DNA from: Cryobacterium sp. PH29-G1
Lineage (GTDB): Bacteria > Actinomycetota > Actinomycetes > Actinomycetales > Microbacteriaceae
Length of the DNA stretch: 64,000 bases
Reading direction: 5' to 3'
Assembly (NCBI RefSeq): GCF_030063365.1
Contig: NZ_JASISY010000013.1
Location: forward strand, 1-64,000
The notes beneath the pieces were generated by a model. It searched no databases, was not told where the DNA came from, and was given only the letters and a program-made list of their open reading frames with translations. Positions within the stretch are counted from its first letter, which is position 1, and each line of letters starts with the position of its first letter. The translations under genes and the position numbers were made by a program. This document shows, piece by piece, positions 52,458 through 61,344 of this stretch.

Positions 52458-54521
52458 ATGGCCTCCTTCGCGAACAATCCGTTTTTCGCCCGCAGCACCC
52501 TGCCCTACCAACTCCCGCCGTTTGCCGACATCACTGATGAGCACTACCGGCCGGCCTTTTTAGAGGGCATGACCGAGCAACTGGCCGAGATCGCTGAAAT
52601 CACGGGCACAGCGGATGCCCCCACCCTCGAGAACACGCTCGTCGCCCTCGAACGCAGTGGGCAAACACTCGCCCGGGTCGCAGAGGTCTTCTTCAATAAG
52701 AGTTCGTCTGATTCGAGCGACTTCACCACCGCCCTCGAGGAAGAACTCGCACCCCTCCTCGCCGCACACGCCGACGCCATCCGCCTCGACCCGGCCCTGT
52801 ACGCGCGCATCGCGACCCTGCACGAGCAGCGTTCGAGCCTCAACCTTGATGCTGAGTCGCTGTACCTGATCGAGCGGTACTTTACCGAGTTCACCCTCGC
52901 CGGGGCTGCTCTGAGCGACGACGACAAGCAATCCCTGCGTGATTTCAACGCGCGTTTATCGACGCTGACGACCCGATTCGAAAAGAATCTTTTGGCCGAC
53001 ACGAATGACCTCGCGCTCGTTGTCGCCGATGTCGCCGAACTCGACGGGCTCAGCATCGGCGAAATCTCAGCTGCGGCCGAGGCTGCCACGGAACGCGGCC
53101 TCGTGGGCAAATATCTGATCAGCCTCGTTCTCCCCACCTCGCACCCCTACCTGGCGAGCCTCACCAACCGCGGGGTGCGCGAACGGTTACTCGCAGCGAG
53201 CCGAGCCCGCGGCATCCGCTCTGATGCCGCCGGTGCCGCTAACGATAATCGACCGCTCGTCATCGAGATCACGCACCTGCGTGCCCAGCGGGCCCGACTG
53301 CTCGGGTTCGATTGCCATGCCGCCTACGTGACCGCCGACGAGACCGCCAAGACGCCCGGTGCCGTCTGGGATCTTCTCAGCCGCCTGGCCCCGGCGGCTG
53401 CCCGCAATGCCGGGGTGGAACAGGCCGACCTGCAGGCGGTGATCGACGCCGAGGGCGGGGGCTTTCAGCTGGCCGCGTGGGACTGGGCGTTCTACACCGA
53501 AAAGGTACGTCGGGCCAAGTACGACGTTGACACGACCGCCATGCGCCCGTACTTCGAATTGGAAAGCGTTCTGACCAACGGGGTGTTCTACGCGGCAAAC
53601 CAGCTGTACGGACTCACCTTCACCGCCCGGCCAGACCTGATCGGCTGGCACCCTGAATCACGGGTATTCGAGGTCGCCACTGAAACGGGCGCGTCCGTCG
53701 GGCTCTACATCGGCGACTTCTACACCCGCGATTCCAAGCGCGGTGGCGCTTGGATGAACGCCCTGGTCTCCCAGTCAACGCTCCTGGACACCGATACGAC
53801 CGTGGTCTGCAATAACCTCAACGTATCCAAACCAGCCGCCGGTCAACCCACCCTGCTCACCTACGACCAGGTCACCACACTCTTCCACGAATTCGGCCAT
53901 GCGCTACACGGATTGTTGGCACGTGCGACCTACCCCAAATTCTCGGGCACCAACGTGTACCGCGACTTCGTGGAGTTTCCCAGCCAGGTCAACGAAATGT
54001 GGATGCTCTGGCGCGAGGTGCTCACTAACTACGCCCGCCACTACGAGACGGGAGCGGCGATGCCACAGCAGCTGGTGGACCGCATCCAGGCGTCATCGGC
54101 CTTCAACGAGGGCTTCCTGACCAGTGAATATCTCGCCGCAGCTCTGCTCGACCAGGCGTGGCACCGCATTGACGCCGACACCACCGTCACCGACGTGCCC
54201 AGTTTCGAAGCGGATGCCCTCGCCTCGGTTGCACTCGACAACCCGGTCGTGCCCACCCGCTATTCCAGCACCTACTTCGCGCACACATTCTCGGGCGGGT
54301 ACGACGCCGGGTATTACTCGTACATCTGGAGCGAGGTGCTGGATGCCGACACCGTTGAGTGGTTCAAGGACAATGGCGGCCTGACCCGGGCCAACGGCGA
54401 GCGTTTTCGTGACCGCCTGCTCGGAGTCGGTGGCACCATGGACCCGCTGGACGCGTACCGAAACTGGCGCGGTCGCGACGCCGAACTGCAGCCGCTGCTC
54501 GACCGGCGCGGTCTCAACTAG
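52458..54521 (+). CDS. M3-family metallopeptidase (peptidyl-dipeptidase Dcp-like)
   Basis: The 687-residue zinc enzyme has the HEFGH motif at residues 477-481, within TLFHEFGHALHGLLARATYP, with the third ligand Glu expected in YRDFVEFPSQVNEMWML. The C-terminal segment FAHTFSGGYDAGYYSYIWSE is typical of the Dcp/oligopeptidase A group. It degrades cytosolic peptides; the dipeptidyl activity is inferred. Length fits the family. The gene is monocistronic. Confidence 0.92.
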   Translation: MASFANNPFFARSTLPYQLPPFADITDEHYRPAFLEGMTEQLAEIAEITGTADAPTLENTLVALERSGQTLARVAEVFFNKSSSDSSDFTTALEEELAPLLAAHADAIRLDPALYARIATLHEQRSSLNLDAESLYLIERYFTEFTLAGAALSDDDKQSLRDFNARLSTLTTRFEKNLLADTNDLALVVADVAELDGLSIGEISAAAEAATERGLVGKYLISLVLPTSHPYLASLTNRGVRERLLAASRARGIRSDAAGAANDNRPLVIEITHLRAQRARLLGFDCHAAYVTADETAKTPGAVWDLLSRLAPAAARNAGVEQADLQAVIDAEGGGFQLAAWDWAFYTEKVRRAKYDVDTTAMRPYFELESVLTNGVFYAANQLYGLTFTARPDLIGWHPESRVFEVATETGASVGLYIGDFYTRDSKRGGAWMNALVSQSTLLDTDTTVVCNNLNVSKPAAGQPTLLTYDQVTTLFHEFGHALHGLLARATYPKFSGTNVYRDFVEFPSQVNEMWMLWREVLTNYARHYETGAAMPQQLVDRIQASSAFNEGFLTSEYLAAALLDQAWHRIDADTTVTDVPSFEADALASVALDNPVVPTRYSSTYFAHTFSGGYDAGYYSYIWSEVLDADTVEWFKDNGGLTRANGERFRDRLLGVGGTMDPLDAYRNWRGRDAELQPLLDRRGLN

Positions 54522-54675
54522 CTCGCCCCGACCACTGTTACCCCGCGGTATCTGAACGCGCCCCACCTGCTTGCACCCCACCTGCATGCGCCGCACGTGC
54601 ATGCGCTGCAGAACCTGCCCGCGCCGCCCGAAACAGCGCGGCACGTGTCGTCTCGACGGCCCGACCGACAGCGCG

Positions 54676-54780
54676 ACCAGCAGAGCAACCAGCAGAGCAA
54701 CCAGCAGAGCAGGAGAGCAGGAGAGCAGGAGAGCAACAGAACACCAGAACACCAGAGCAACAGAGCAACAGAGCAACCAG
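54676..54780. repeat. Short tandem repeats upstream of the DUF222/HNH gene
   Basis: The stretch holds CCAGCAGAGCAA three times (12 bp), then AGGAGAGC three times (8 bp), AGAACACC and then AGAGCAAC copies. It is a cytosine-poor, purine-rich strand of about 105 nt. The rest of the 366-nt gap (54522-54887) contains no gene that I can support. Confidence 0.7.
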
Positions 54781-54801
54781 CCTCGACCGATAGAACACCG
54801 G

Positions 54802-54837
54802 TTCTCCACAGGGGATGTGTTCGGTTTCTTCTCCACA
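54802..54837 (+). promoter_or_regulatory. Two TTCTCCACA elements upstream of the DUF222/HNH gene
   Basis: TTCTCCACA at 54802-54810 and again at 54829-54837 differ from the DnaA box TTATCCACA by one base. The 27-nt spacing and location before the gene suggest a regulatory or recombination role. Function is inferred only. Confidence 0.35.
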
Positions 54838-54887
54838 GATTGCGAGCTTTTCTCGGCTTTGTCGGTGGTGGGTGGGAGAATTGGGGT

Positions 54888-56699
54888 ATGAACAGCCTCG
54901 CTGATGAGCTTCGATGGGCGGCCGACCGGGTCGCCTCCCTCGGCGATTGCAGCGCGGCGTTTGACGCCCTGCCCGAGGCCGATGTGCTCAGCGGCCAGCG
55001 GTCGTTGGCGGAGGCACGGCGGCTGCTGGACGTGTTCGCGGCGTGGATGGCCGGCACCGTCGCCCGCCGGTCCCGGCCCGAGCTCGGCCGCGAGGGCCTG
55101 GCCGCACGACAGGGGTTCGCGTCGCCGGAGGCCATGATTCAGCACGTGAACGGCTCCAGCCGCGGCGAAGCGGTCAAGCTGGTCGCGTCGGGCACGCTGA
55201 TGGCTGAAACGGATGCCGCGGAACGGGCCGCCCAGCTGGCTGCCGAGGCGGCTGCCGCGCTGACGGGTGCTAGTGGTGGAACGGATACTGGCGGTCCGAA
55301 CAGCCCAGCCGACGGTCCCGGTGACGGAATAGGCGACGGCAGAGGCGACGGGATCGCCGAGGGTATCGCCAAGGATCTAGGCGACGTGCCGTGGCAGGCG
55401 CCGATCGTGCATGCCGTTGCCGCCGGCACCCTCACGGTCGATCAGGCCGACGCCCTCCGGCGCGGGCTGGGCGACATCGACCAGGCCGTGTCCGCGCCGA
55501 TCCTGCGCGATGCGCTGTCGGTGCTCGTGCCGGAGGTGACCGGGTTGAACGTGGAGCTGGTGTACCGGCGGGCGCGTCGACTGCGCGACCACCTCGACGA
55601 GGCCGGCATTCGGGCGCGGGAGAAGCAGGCCCGCGACGACACCAAATTCAAGCTGTTCCGCCGGCACGACGGCATGGTCGTGCTCAGCGGACTGCTCGCG
55701 CCCGAGCAGGGCGAGTACTGGCTCAGCGCCTACGACTGCCTCACCAGTCCCCGCCGCGGCGGCGTGCGCTTCGTCGACACGGAGCAAGCGGCCTGGGCTG
55801 AACGCATCAAGAACGACCCGCGCACCGTCGACCAGATCGCCGCCGACGCGTTCACCACACTGCTGAAAACCGGCACCGACGCCGACCCCACCCGAATGTA
55901 TGGCGGACGCCACCCCGCAGTGCGCATCATCGTCACCCACACCGACCTGAAAAACGCCGGACTCGTGCCCGCCGACGAACGCGACCCGGCCGACCCGGCC
56001 GACCCGGCCGGCGCAGCCGGCGCAGCCGGCGCAGCCGGCGCGACCGCGGAAGCGGAGTTGCGCGCTGCCACTGCGGCCGCGGCCGCGGGGGCAGCCTCGA
56101 CAGAGCCGTCGACAGAGCCAGTGACAGGGCCGGCGACAGTGCCGGCGTCAGTGCCGGCGTCAGTGCCGGCGTCAGTGCCGGCGTCAGTGCCGGCGTCGCC
56201 GGCCCGCATCGGGCACGGCTTCCTCGAGGGCAACCCCGCCCCGATCTCCCTCGAAACGGTGCAGCAGATTCTCTGCAACACCGGCCAGCTACGTCTACTA
56301 CTGGACGAGGCGGGGCATCCACTCAAACTCGGCCGCAGCCAACGCACCTTCAGCGAAGCCCAACGCGTAGCCATCGGCATGCGCGACGGCGGCTGCATGT
56401 TCCTGGACTGCGACATGCCACCCTCCCGATCCGAAGTGCACCACGCCGACCACTGGGTACGCGACTCCGGCACCACCGATATCGACGTCGGACTCCTGCT
56501 CTGCGCTCCGTGCCACCGCCGACTCCACCAGGAAGGCTGGCAGATCATCGCCGACCACGGCCGGTTCTGGCTGCAACCACCCGCAACAATCGACCCACAC
56601 CAAACACCGATCGCCCTGCACAGCAAAAACCCCCTCCTGCTCGAACTCCACCCGGTACAAGACTCAAAACAACACCAGCCCAACGCCAAAACAGGCTGA
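54888..56699 (+). CDS. DUF222/HNH endonuclease-family protein
   Basis: The 603-residue protein has an N-terminal DUF222 region (LADELRWAADRVASLGDCSA, SLAEARRLLDVFAAWMAGTV). The C-terminal HNH domain has CMFLDCDMPPSRSEVHHADH, WVRDSGTTDIDVGLLLCAPC and HRRLHQEGW, which supply the zinc-binding Cys and catalytic His. Between them are two low-complexity stretches, DPADPADPAGAAGAAGAAG and five PASV units from perfect 12-bp repeats. ATG 54888 is the first after the repeat-rich leader and has GGGAGAA nearby. The family is abundant in actinobacteria; links to mobile introns or DNA repair are proposed but unproven. A second member is cut at the left window edge. Confidence 0.85.
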   Translation: MNSLADELRWAADRVASLGDCSAAFDALPEADVLSGQRSLAEARRLLDVFAAWMAGTVARRSRPELGREGLAARQGFASPEAMIQHVNGSSRGEAVKLVASGTLMAETDAAERAAQLAAEAAAALTGASGGTDTGGPNSPADGPGDGIGDGRGDGIAEGIAKDLGDVPWQAPIVHAVAAGTLTVDQADALRRGLGDIDQAVSAPILRDALSVLVPEVTGLNVELVYRRARRLRDHLDEAGIRAREKQARDDTKFKLFRRHDGMVVLSGLLAPEQGEYWLSAYDCLTSPRRGGVRFVDTEQAAWAERIKNDPRTVDQIAADAFTTLLKTGTDADPTRMYGGRHPAVRIIVTHTDLKNAGLVPADERDPADPADPAGAAGAAGAAGATAEAELRAATAAAAAGAASTEPSTEPVTGPATVPASVPASVPASVPASVPASPARIGHGFLEGNPAPISLETVQQILCNTGQLRLLLDEAGHPLKLGRSQRTFSEAQRVAIGMRDGGCMFLDCDMPPSRSEVHHADHWVRDSGTTDIDVGLLLCAPCHRRLHQEGWQIIADHGRFWLQPPATIDPHQTPIALHSKNPLLLELHPVQDSKQHQPNAKTG

Positions 56700-56770
56700 C
56701 GCCAGCACACGGAACGACCGACCGGGCGATCACGACAAGCTCGATCCACGGGCGTGTTCGACAAACTCTT

Positions 56771-56830
56771 CGGACGGACGGACGGACAGACAGACAGACA
56801 GACAAACAGACAGGCAGACAGACAGACAGA
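56771..56830. repeat. Tetranucleotide microsatellite (GGAC/AGAC)
   Basis: About 60 nt consist of GGAC repeats followed by AGAC repeats with a few substitutions. It lies between the DUF222/HNH gene and the repeat-headed membrane protein gene. No gene overlaps. The remainder of 56700-56970 holds nothing else that I can support. Confidence 0.9.
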
Positions 56831-56970
56831 GGGGGCGCTGCCAGCGGTCGCAGCGGGATCGTCGGCATCATCGGGCGCGAGGCTATGAGTCAGGAGCGCA
56901 TCTTTCCAGCCGCTGTACCCTCAATAGTGGTGATGCGCGGCTGGTTGATCGCGGTGTAGTCTCTGGGGCC

Positions 56971-57780
56971 ATGGACACTCGAGCAGGTCGAGCAGGTCGA
57001 GCAGGTCGAGCAGGTCGAGCAGGTCGAGCAGGTCGAGACCAAGGTACCGGTCGGCGTCGTTTTCTGTGGAGCACCGCCGCGGTCTTGGCTGCGATGCTCC
57101 TAAGCGGGTTGATCCTTCACTACCTCCGCGAGAATGTCGACAGCTCGGTGCCGGGGTGGCCCCTTCTCAGCGGAACGGCGAGTCTGCTCTATGCCGATGG
57201 TGAAGCCAATCTCTGGGCGTGGATATCCGGGCTCCTGCTCGCGAGCGTTGGCGTCGTCCTCTGTATTGTCGGTGCGGCTGCCCACAACGAGGGGTCGACC
57301 GGGACACCATATTTTCTTCTGGGAGCGGTCGCCGTCGAGATGTCCGCCGATGAGATTGCTCAGCTCCATGAGAAATTGGCCAGGTTCAATCCAGGCCAAA
57401 CGTTTACCTTCAGCTGGCTCACCCTCGGGGTGCCGCTGGCCATCGTCGCCGGCATCATCGTGCTCTGGATTGCACGACACATCGACCTAAACCTCCGTCG
57501 CCGCCTCATCGTGGCCGGCATCATCTATTTGCTCGGCGCGGTCGGGGTGGAAGCAATCAGCGGCGTCGCCGTGGGTGGGCACCAGGACGACCTGGCTCGG
57601 GCCAGCCTGGAGTACCACGTCTTGCTCGGTATCGAGGAGGGACTCGAGGTGACGGGGGCCCTTCTGGCTCTCGCCGCAGCCCTCTACGCTCTGAGCATCG
57701 AACGCACGGCGGCCGGAATCCTTGTGCGAACGCGGAGCGGCCGCTCCGCCGCGAGCCAGCACCCTCCGCACCTGGAGTGA
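56971..57780 (+). CDS. Multi-pass membrane protein with N-terminal Gly-Arg-Ala repeat
   Basis: The 269-residue product starts MDTRAGRAGRAGRAGRAGRA, encoded by six 9-bp repeats. It then has about six hydrophobic helices (FLWSTAAVLAAMLLSGLILH first) and the acidic motif AVEMSADEIAQLHEKLARF in the third loop. Similar DE-LHE motifs occur in uncharacterised actinobacterial and cyanobacterial membrane proteins. If ATG 56971 is the true start, the basic repeat lies in the cytoplasm. A start after the repeat is possible. Function is unknown. Confidence 0.65.
   Translation: MDTRAGRAGRAGRAGRAGRAGRDQGTGRRRFLWSTAAVLAAMLLSGLILHYLRENVDSSVPGWPLLSGTASLLYADGEANLWAWISGLLLASVGVVLCIVGAAAHNEGSTGTPYFLLGAVAVEMSADEIAQLHEKLARFNPGQTFTFSWLTLGVPLAIVAGIIVLWIARHIDLNLRRRLIVAGIIYLLGAVGVEAISGVAVGGHQDDLARASLEYHVLLGIEEGLEVTGALLALAAALYALSIERTAAGILVRTRSGRSAASQHPPHLE
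56981..57034 (+). repeat. Six perfect 9-bp repeats inside a coding start
   Basis: GAGCAGGTC is repeated six times without error. Each unit is three codons, so copy-number change would keep the reading frame and alter only the length of the basic N-terminal stretch of the membrane protein. Confidence 0.95.
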
Positions 57781-57810
57781 ACATCCGACACGACTACTCG
57801 TCGCAAACAG

Positions 57811-59028
57811 CTAACCCGCGCTGGGTCGGCGTGAACCGAGCCAGAGCGTGAAGATTCCGCCCACGACGAGGCCCCAGAATGCAGAGCCGATACCGACGAC
57901 TGTAATGCCCGACGCCGTCACCAGAAATGTCGCTATGGCGCTGATCCGATGCTCTGGTTCCTCCAGTGCACCAATGAGACTGGTGATCAGGGCGCCCAGC
58001 AGTGCCAGTCCCGCGACAGCGACAATGAGGATCGGGGGTGACGCTGCCACCAGGGCCGTCGCCAGCCCGGCCCCGAGACCGAGCACAAGGTAGCCAAAGC
58101 CGGACGCGACCGTGGCGACCCACCGTTTGCCCGGGTCGCTATGGGAGTCCGGGCTGGCCATCAGTGCCGCCGTGATCGCTGCCAGATTGGTGCTGTGCGC
58201 TCCGAACACGGAGCTCACCATGGTGCCGACCCCCGACCAGATCAGCACCGATCGCGGCGGCGGCCGATACCCGAAGGTGGCTAGCACGGCGAAGCCGGGA
58301 ACGTTCTGGCCTGCCATGGTCACGATGAACAGCGGCACGCCCAGACTCACTATGACCAGCGGGTCGAAGACCGGAGCGATCAGCATCAGAGCGGGAGCGG
58401 ATGTCGACACACTCAGCCAATCCGTTCCGGCGGTTACTCCGATGCCGATGGCCGCCACGACCATCGCGGCCGGAACCGCCCAGCGCGGCGCCAAGCGGTA
58501 CAGCACGAGCCAGACGAGCACGACCGGCAGCGCCAACAGCGGTCGCTCAATCGAAGCCTGAATGGGCGCCAGACAGATTGGAAAAAGGATGCCGGCCAGC
58601 ATTGCCGCCGCCAGCGGCTTCGGAATGCTAGTAATGACCCGACCGAGTCGTGGCCACAGACCCGACAGCACTATGAGCGCGCCGCAGACGAGAAAAGCCC
58701 CGATGGCTGCACCGAAGTCGTCGGTGGAGGCCCCGGCCGCAACCAAAAGCGCTGCCCCAGGCGTTGACCACGCGAATGAAATCGGCATACGAAAATGCCA
58801 GGGAAGTGCAATGCAGAGCGCGCCCACCATCAGGCACAGCGCGAGAAGACCTGAAGACGCTTGAGTCTCCGTCGCCCCGACGGCCCGCAACCCGGCAACG
58901 ACCAGCACGAACGAGCTCGCGAAGCCGGTGATCGCCGCCACGATTCCAGTCGAGATCGGCTGGACCAGCCCCCGCGCACCGCCCCTCACGCCGCTCCCAC
59001 CGTTTGGGTCCTCATCCGTTCCCCGCAC
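57811..59028 (-). CDS. BenE-family transporter (benzoate/H+ symporter type)
   Basis: The 405-residue protein has about twelve hydrophobic helices and the BenE signatures AAITGFASSFVLVVAGLRAV, MPISFAWSTPGAALLVAAGA, IPKPLAAAMLAGILFPICLA, IVTMAGQNVPGFAVLATFGY and FGAHSTNLAAITAALMASPD. BenE proteins import benzoate with protons. No benzoate catabolic gene is in the window, so the substrate is uncertain. GTG 59028 is the first start. A later one within the Gly-rich leader is possible. Four 16-bp repeats lie upstream. Confidence 0.88.
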   Translation of the reverse strand: MRGTDEDPNGGSGVRGGARGLVQPISTGIVAAITGFASSFVLVVAGLRAVGATETQASSGLLALCLMVGALCIALPWHFRMPISFAWSTPGAALLVAAGASTDDFGAAIGAFLVCGALIVLSGLWPRLGRVITSIPKPLAAAMLAGILFPICLAPIQASIERPLLALPVVLVWLVLYRLAPRWAVPAAMVVAAIGIGVTAGTDWLSVSTSAPALMLIAPVFDPLVIVSLGVPLFIVTMAGQNVPGFAVLATFGYRPPPRSVLIWSGVGTMVSSVFGAHSTNLAAITAALMASPDSHSDPGKRWVATVASGFGYLVLGLGAGLATALVAASPPILIVAVAGLALLGALITSLIGALEEPEHRISAIATFLVTASGITVVGIGSAFWGLVVGGIFTLWLGSRRPSAG

Positions 59029-59142
59029 ACAATCGTTAGCGCACCGGCTTATTTTCCTGGTTCAGACATATCGGCACAGACAGATCCGTGCAGAGCCCAC
59101 CACCACGATACTGACGAGCACCGAGATTGATGACCGCTGTCT

Positions 59143-59206
59143 GTTACTGATGGACACCGTTACTGATAGACACCGTTACTGATAGACACCGTTACTGACG
59201 GACACC
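59143..59206. repeat. Four 16-bp direct repeats between benE-like gene and clpX
   Basis: GTTACTGATGGACACC, two copies of GTTACTGATAGACACC and GTTACTGACGGACACC run head to tail (59143-59158, 59159-59174, 59175-59190, 59191-59206). The array starts 114 nt upstream of the benE-like start and ends 16 nt after clpX. It may bind a regulator or be a structural repeat. Confidence 0.9.
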
Positions 59207-59222
59207 GCGCCGCGCGCCTCGG

Positions 59223-60500
59223 TCAGGCCGACTTCACCTGACGAGTCTTGTGCAACACCAGTTCGGCTGGCGCGTTGTTCAACACGGTGTCGCGGGTGAT
59301 GATCACGCGCTCCACGTCGGTGCTCGAGGGCACCTCGAACATGACCGGGCCGAGTACCTCTTCGAGGATGGCACGTAGTCCGCGGGCACCCGTCTTGCGC
59401 AGCACGGCGAGATCCGCGATAGCTTCCAACGCCGGCTGCTCGAACTCGAGCTCGACGCCGTCAAGCTCAAACATGCGCTGGTACTGCCGAACCAATGCAT
59501 TCTTCGGCACGGTCAGAATCTGCATGAGTGCCACCTGATCAAGCTGGGTGACGGTCGTGACCACGGGAAGACGGCCGATGAACTCGGGGATCAGCCCGAA
59601 TTTGTGCAGATCTTCGGGCAGAACCTCACTGAACAGATTGACGTCGTCACCCTTGATGTGCAGGGACGCCCCAAAACCGATGCCTTTTTTACCGGCGCGG
59701 GACGAGATGATGTCTTCGAGGCCAGCGAAGGCGCCGGCCACGATGAACAGCACATTCGTGGTGTCGACCTGAATGAATTCCTGATGGGGATGCTTGCGCC
59801 CACCCTGCGGGGGCACGGACGCGATCGTTCCCTCGAGGATTTTCAGGAGCGCCTGTTGCACGCCTTCGCCCGAGACATCGCGGGTGATCGACGGATTCTC
59901 GGCCTTGCGGGCGATCTTGTCGATTTCATCGATGTAGATAATGCCGGTCTCGGCCCGCTTGACGTCGTAGTCCGCGGCCTGAAGCAGCTTGAGCAGAATG
60001 TTCTCGACGTCTTCGCCGACGTAGCCGGCCTCGGTGAGGGCCGTCGCATCCGCTACGGCAAAAGGAACGTTCAGACGTTTCGCCAGAGTCTGGGCCAGAT
60101 AGGTTTTACCGCACCCGGTCGGACCGATGAGCAGAATGTTGGATTTGGCGATCTCAACGTCGTCGTGAATGGCTTCGGCGGCGGTGAGCGTAGCCCGGGA
60201 CCGCACCCGCTTGTAGTGGTTGTAGACGGCGACAGCGAGGGCGCGCTTGGCGGGTTCCTGGCCGATGACGTATTCCTCGAGGAAGCCAAAGATCTCTTTG
60301 GGCTTGGGGAGGTCGAATTCACTGGCGGCGGCTTCAGAGCCGGCTTCGGCCAGGCGCTCTTCAATGATTTCATTGCACAGCTCGACGCATTCGTCGCAGA
60401 TGTACACGCCGGGGCCAGCAATGAGCTGTTGTACCTGCTTCTGGCTCTTTCCGCAGAAGGAACATTTGAGCAGGTCGGCACTTTCTCCGATTCGGGCCAT
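59223..60500 (-). CDS. clpX: ATP-dependent Clp protease ATP-binding subunit ClpX
   Basis: The 425-residue AAA+ unfoldase has the N-terminal zinc domain ([20 protein letters not shown] and CDECVELC), Walker [21 protein letters not shown], Walker [21 protein letters not shown] and the sensor region [20 protein letters not shown]. It delivers substrates to ClpP1P2. ATG 60500 has GAGGAGG upstream and gives the family start. The upstream extension to 60575 is not conserved. A TTCG-loop hairpin lies between clpP2 and clpX, so its level may be set apart from clpP2. Confidence 0.96.
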   Translation of the reverse strand: MARIGESADLLKCSFCGKSQKQVQQLIAGPGVYICDECVELCNEIIEERLAEAGSEAAASEFDLPKPKEIFGFLEEYVIGQEPAKRALAVAVYNHYKRVRSRATLTAAEAIHDDVEIAKSNILLIGPTGCGKTYLAQTLAKRLNVPFAVADATALTEAGYVGEDVENILLKLLQAADYDVKRAETGIIYIDEIDKIARKAENPSITRDVSGEGVQQALLKILEGTIASVPPQGGRKHPHQEFIQVDTTNVLFIVAGAFAGLEDIISSRAGKKGIGFGASLHIKGDDVNLFSEVLPEDLHKFGLIPEFIGRLPVVTTVTQLDQVALMQILTVPKNALVRQYQRMFELDGVELEFEQPALEAIADLAVLRKTGARGLRAILEEVLGPVMFEVPSSTDVERVIITRDTVLNNAPAELVLHKTRQVKSA

Positions 60501-60582
60501 GTCAGCCTCCTCCATTGGTCTCGGTGCAATTGAGCCTAGCCTGTGCATCCGACACTTGCGTGCAGCACGCCACAAACCGAAA

Positions 60583-60610
60583 CGGCGCGCCGCCCGAAGG
60601 CGACGCGCCG
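60583..60610 (-). terminator. TTCG-tetraloop hairpin between clpP2 and clpX
   Basis: On the minus strand, CGGCGCGTCGCC and GGCGGCGCGCCG pair around TTCG with one mismatch. It is very stable but has no T-run, so it could be a partial terminator or an RNA processing/stability element. Confidence 0.55.
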
Positions 60611-60633
60611 GTCAGGGGGCTTCAGGTCACAGG

Positions 60634-61317
60634 CTATTTAACCAACATCGGAAGGTTCTTACGGCTGGTCAGAACCTGGTCGATCAGGCCATATTCGAGG
60701 GCATCCGCCGCGCTCATGATCTTGTCGCGGTCGATGTCCTTATTGACCTGCTCAACGCTCCGGTTGGAGTGGTGTGCCAGCGTCTCTTCGAGCCACACGC
60801 GCATGCGCAGAATCTCGGCCGCCTGAATCTCGATGTCCGAGGCCTGGCCACCGCCCTGGCCACCAACCGAGGGCTGGTGGATAAGAATGCGCGCGTTCGG
60901 CAGTGCCAGACGTTTGCCCGGGGTTCCGCCGGCGAGCAGCACGGCCGCAGCGGATGCCGCCTGTCCGAGGCACACCGTCATCACGTGTGGGCGAATATAC
61001 TGCATGGTGTCGTAAATCGCTGTCATGGCCGTGAATGAACCGCCGGGCGAGTTGATGTACATCGTGATGTCGCGGTCCGGGTCCTGGCTCTCGAGCACGA
61101 GCAGCTGGGCCATTACGTCGTCGGCCGAGGCATCGTCTACCTGCACGCCCAAGAAGATGATCCGATCTTCGAACAGCTTGGCGTAGGGATCCTGGCGCTT
61201 GTAGCCGTAGGCGGTGCGCTCTTCAAAGGTGGGCAGGATGTAGCGGGAGTCGGGCATGTTCGTGGTCGAGCCGCCCATCGAGCTGTAGGCCGTTCCACCG
61301 AATGTGGGGATAGTCAT
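60634..61317 (-). CDS. clpP2: ATP-dependent Clp protease proteolytic subunit 2
   Basis: The 227-residue serine peptidase has the catalytic Ser in [20 protein letters not shown], the His in [15 protein letters not shown], and the Asp expected in the [17 protein letters not shown] part. ClpP1 and ClpP2 form a mixed tetradecamer in actinobacteria. The N-terminus has an extra segment before [17 protein letters not shown]; a start at the Met of MPDSRY is also possible and nearer the usual length. It follows clpP1 by 27 nt. Confidence 0.95.
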   Translation of the reverse strand: MTIPTFGGTAYSSMGGSTTNMPDSRYILPTFEERTAYGYKRQDPYAKLFEDRIIFLGVQVDDASADDVMAQLLVLESQDPDRDITMYINSPGGSFTAMTAIYDTMQYIRPHVMTVCLGQAASAAAVLLAGGTPGKRLALPNARILIHQPSVGGQGGGQASDIEIQAAEILRMRVWLEETLAHHSNRSVEQVNKDIDRDKIMSAADALEYGLIDQVLTSRKNLPMLVK

Positions 61318-61344
61318 GATTTCTTCCTGTTCAGTTTCGGTGGA

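Noticed and set aside
54676-54780. Short repeats considered as a CRISPR array
   Set aside because: Units are 8-12 bp without unique spacers and no cas gene is present.
54538-54798. A Leu/Cys/Ser-rich minus-strand frame across the repeats
   Set aside because: The hydrophobic sequence is created by the CTGCTCTC-type repeats and has no start site.
54888-56699. DUF222/HNH gene as part of a restriction or phage-defence system
   Set aside because: No methyltransferase, specificity subunit or helicase is adjacent; the family is multi-copy in actinobacteria and not tied to defence.
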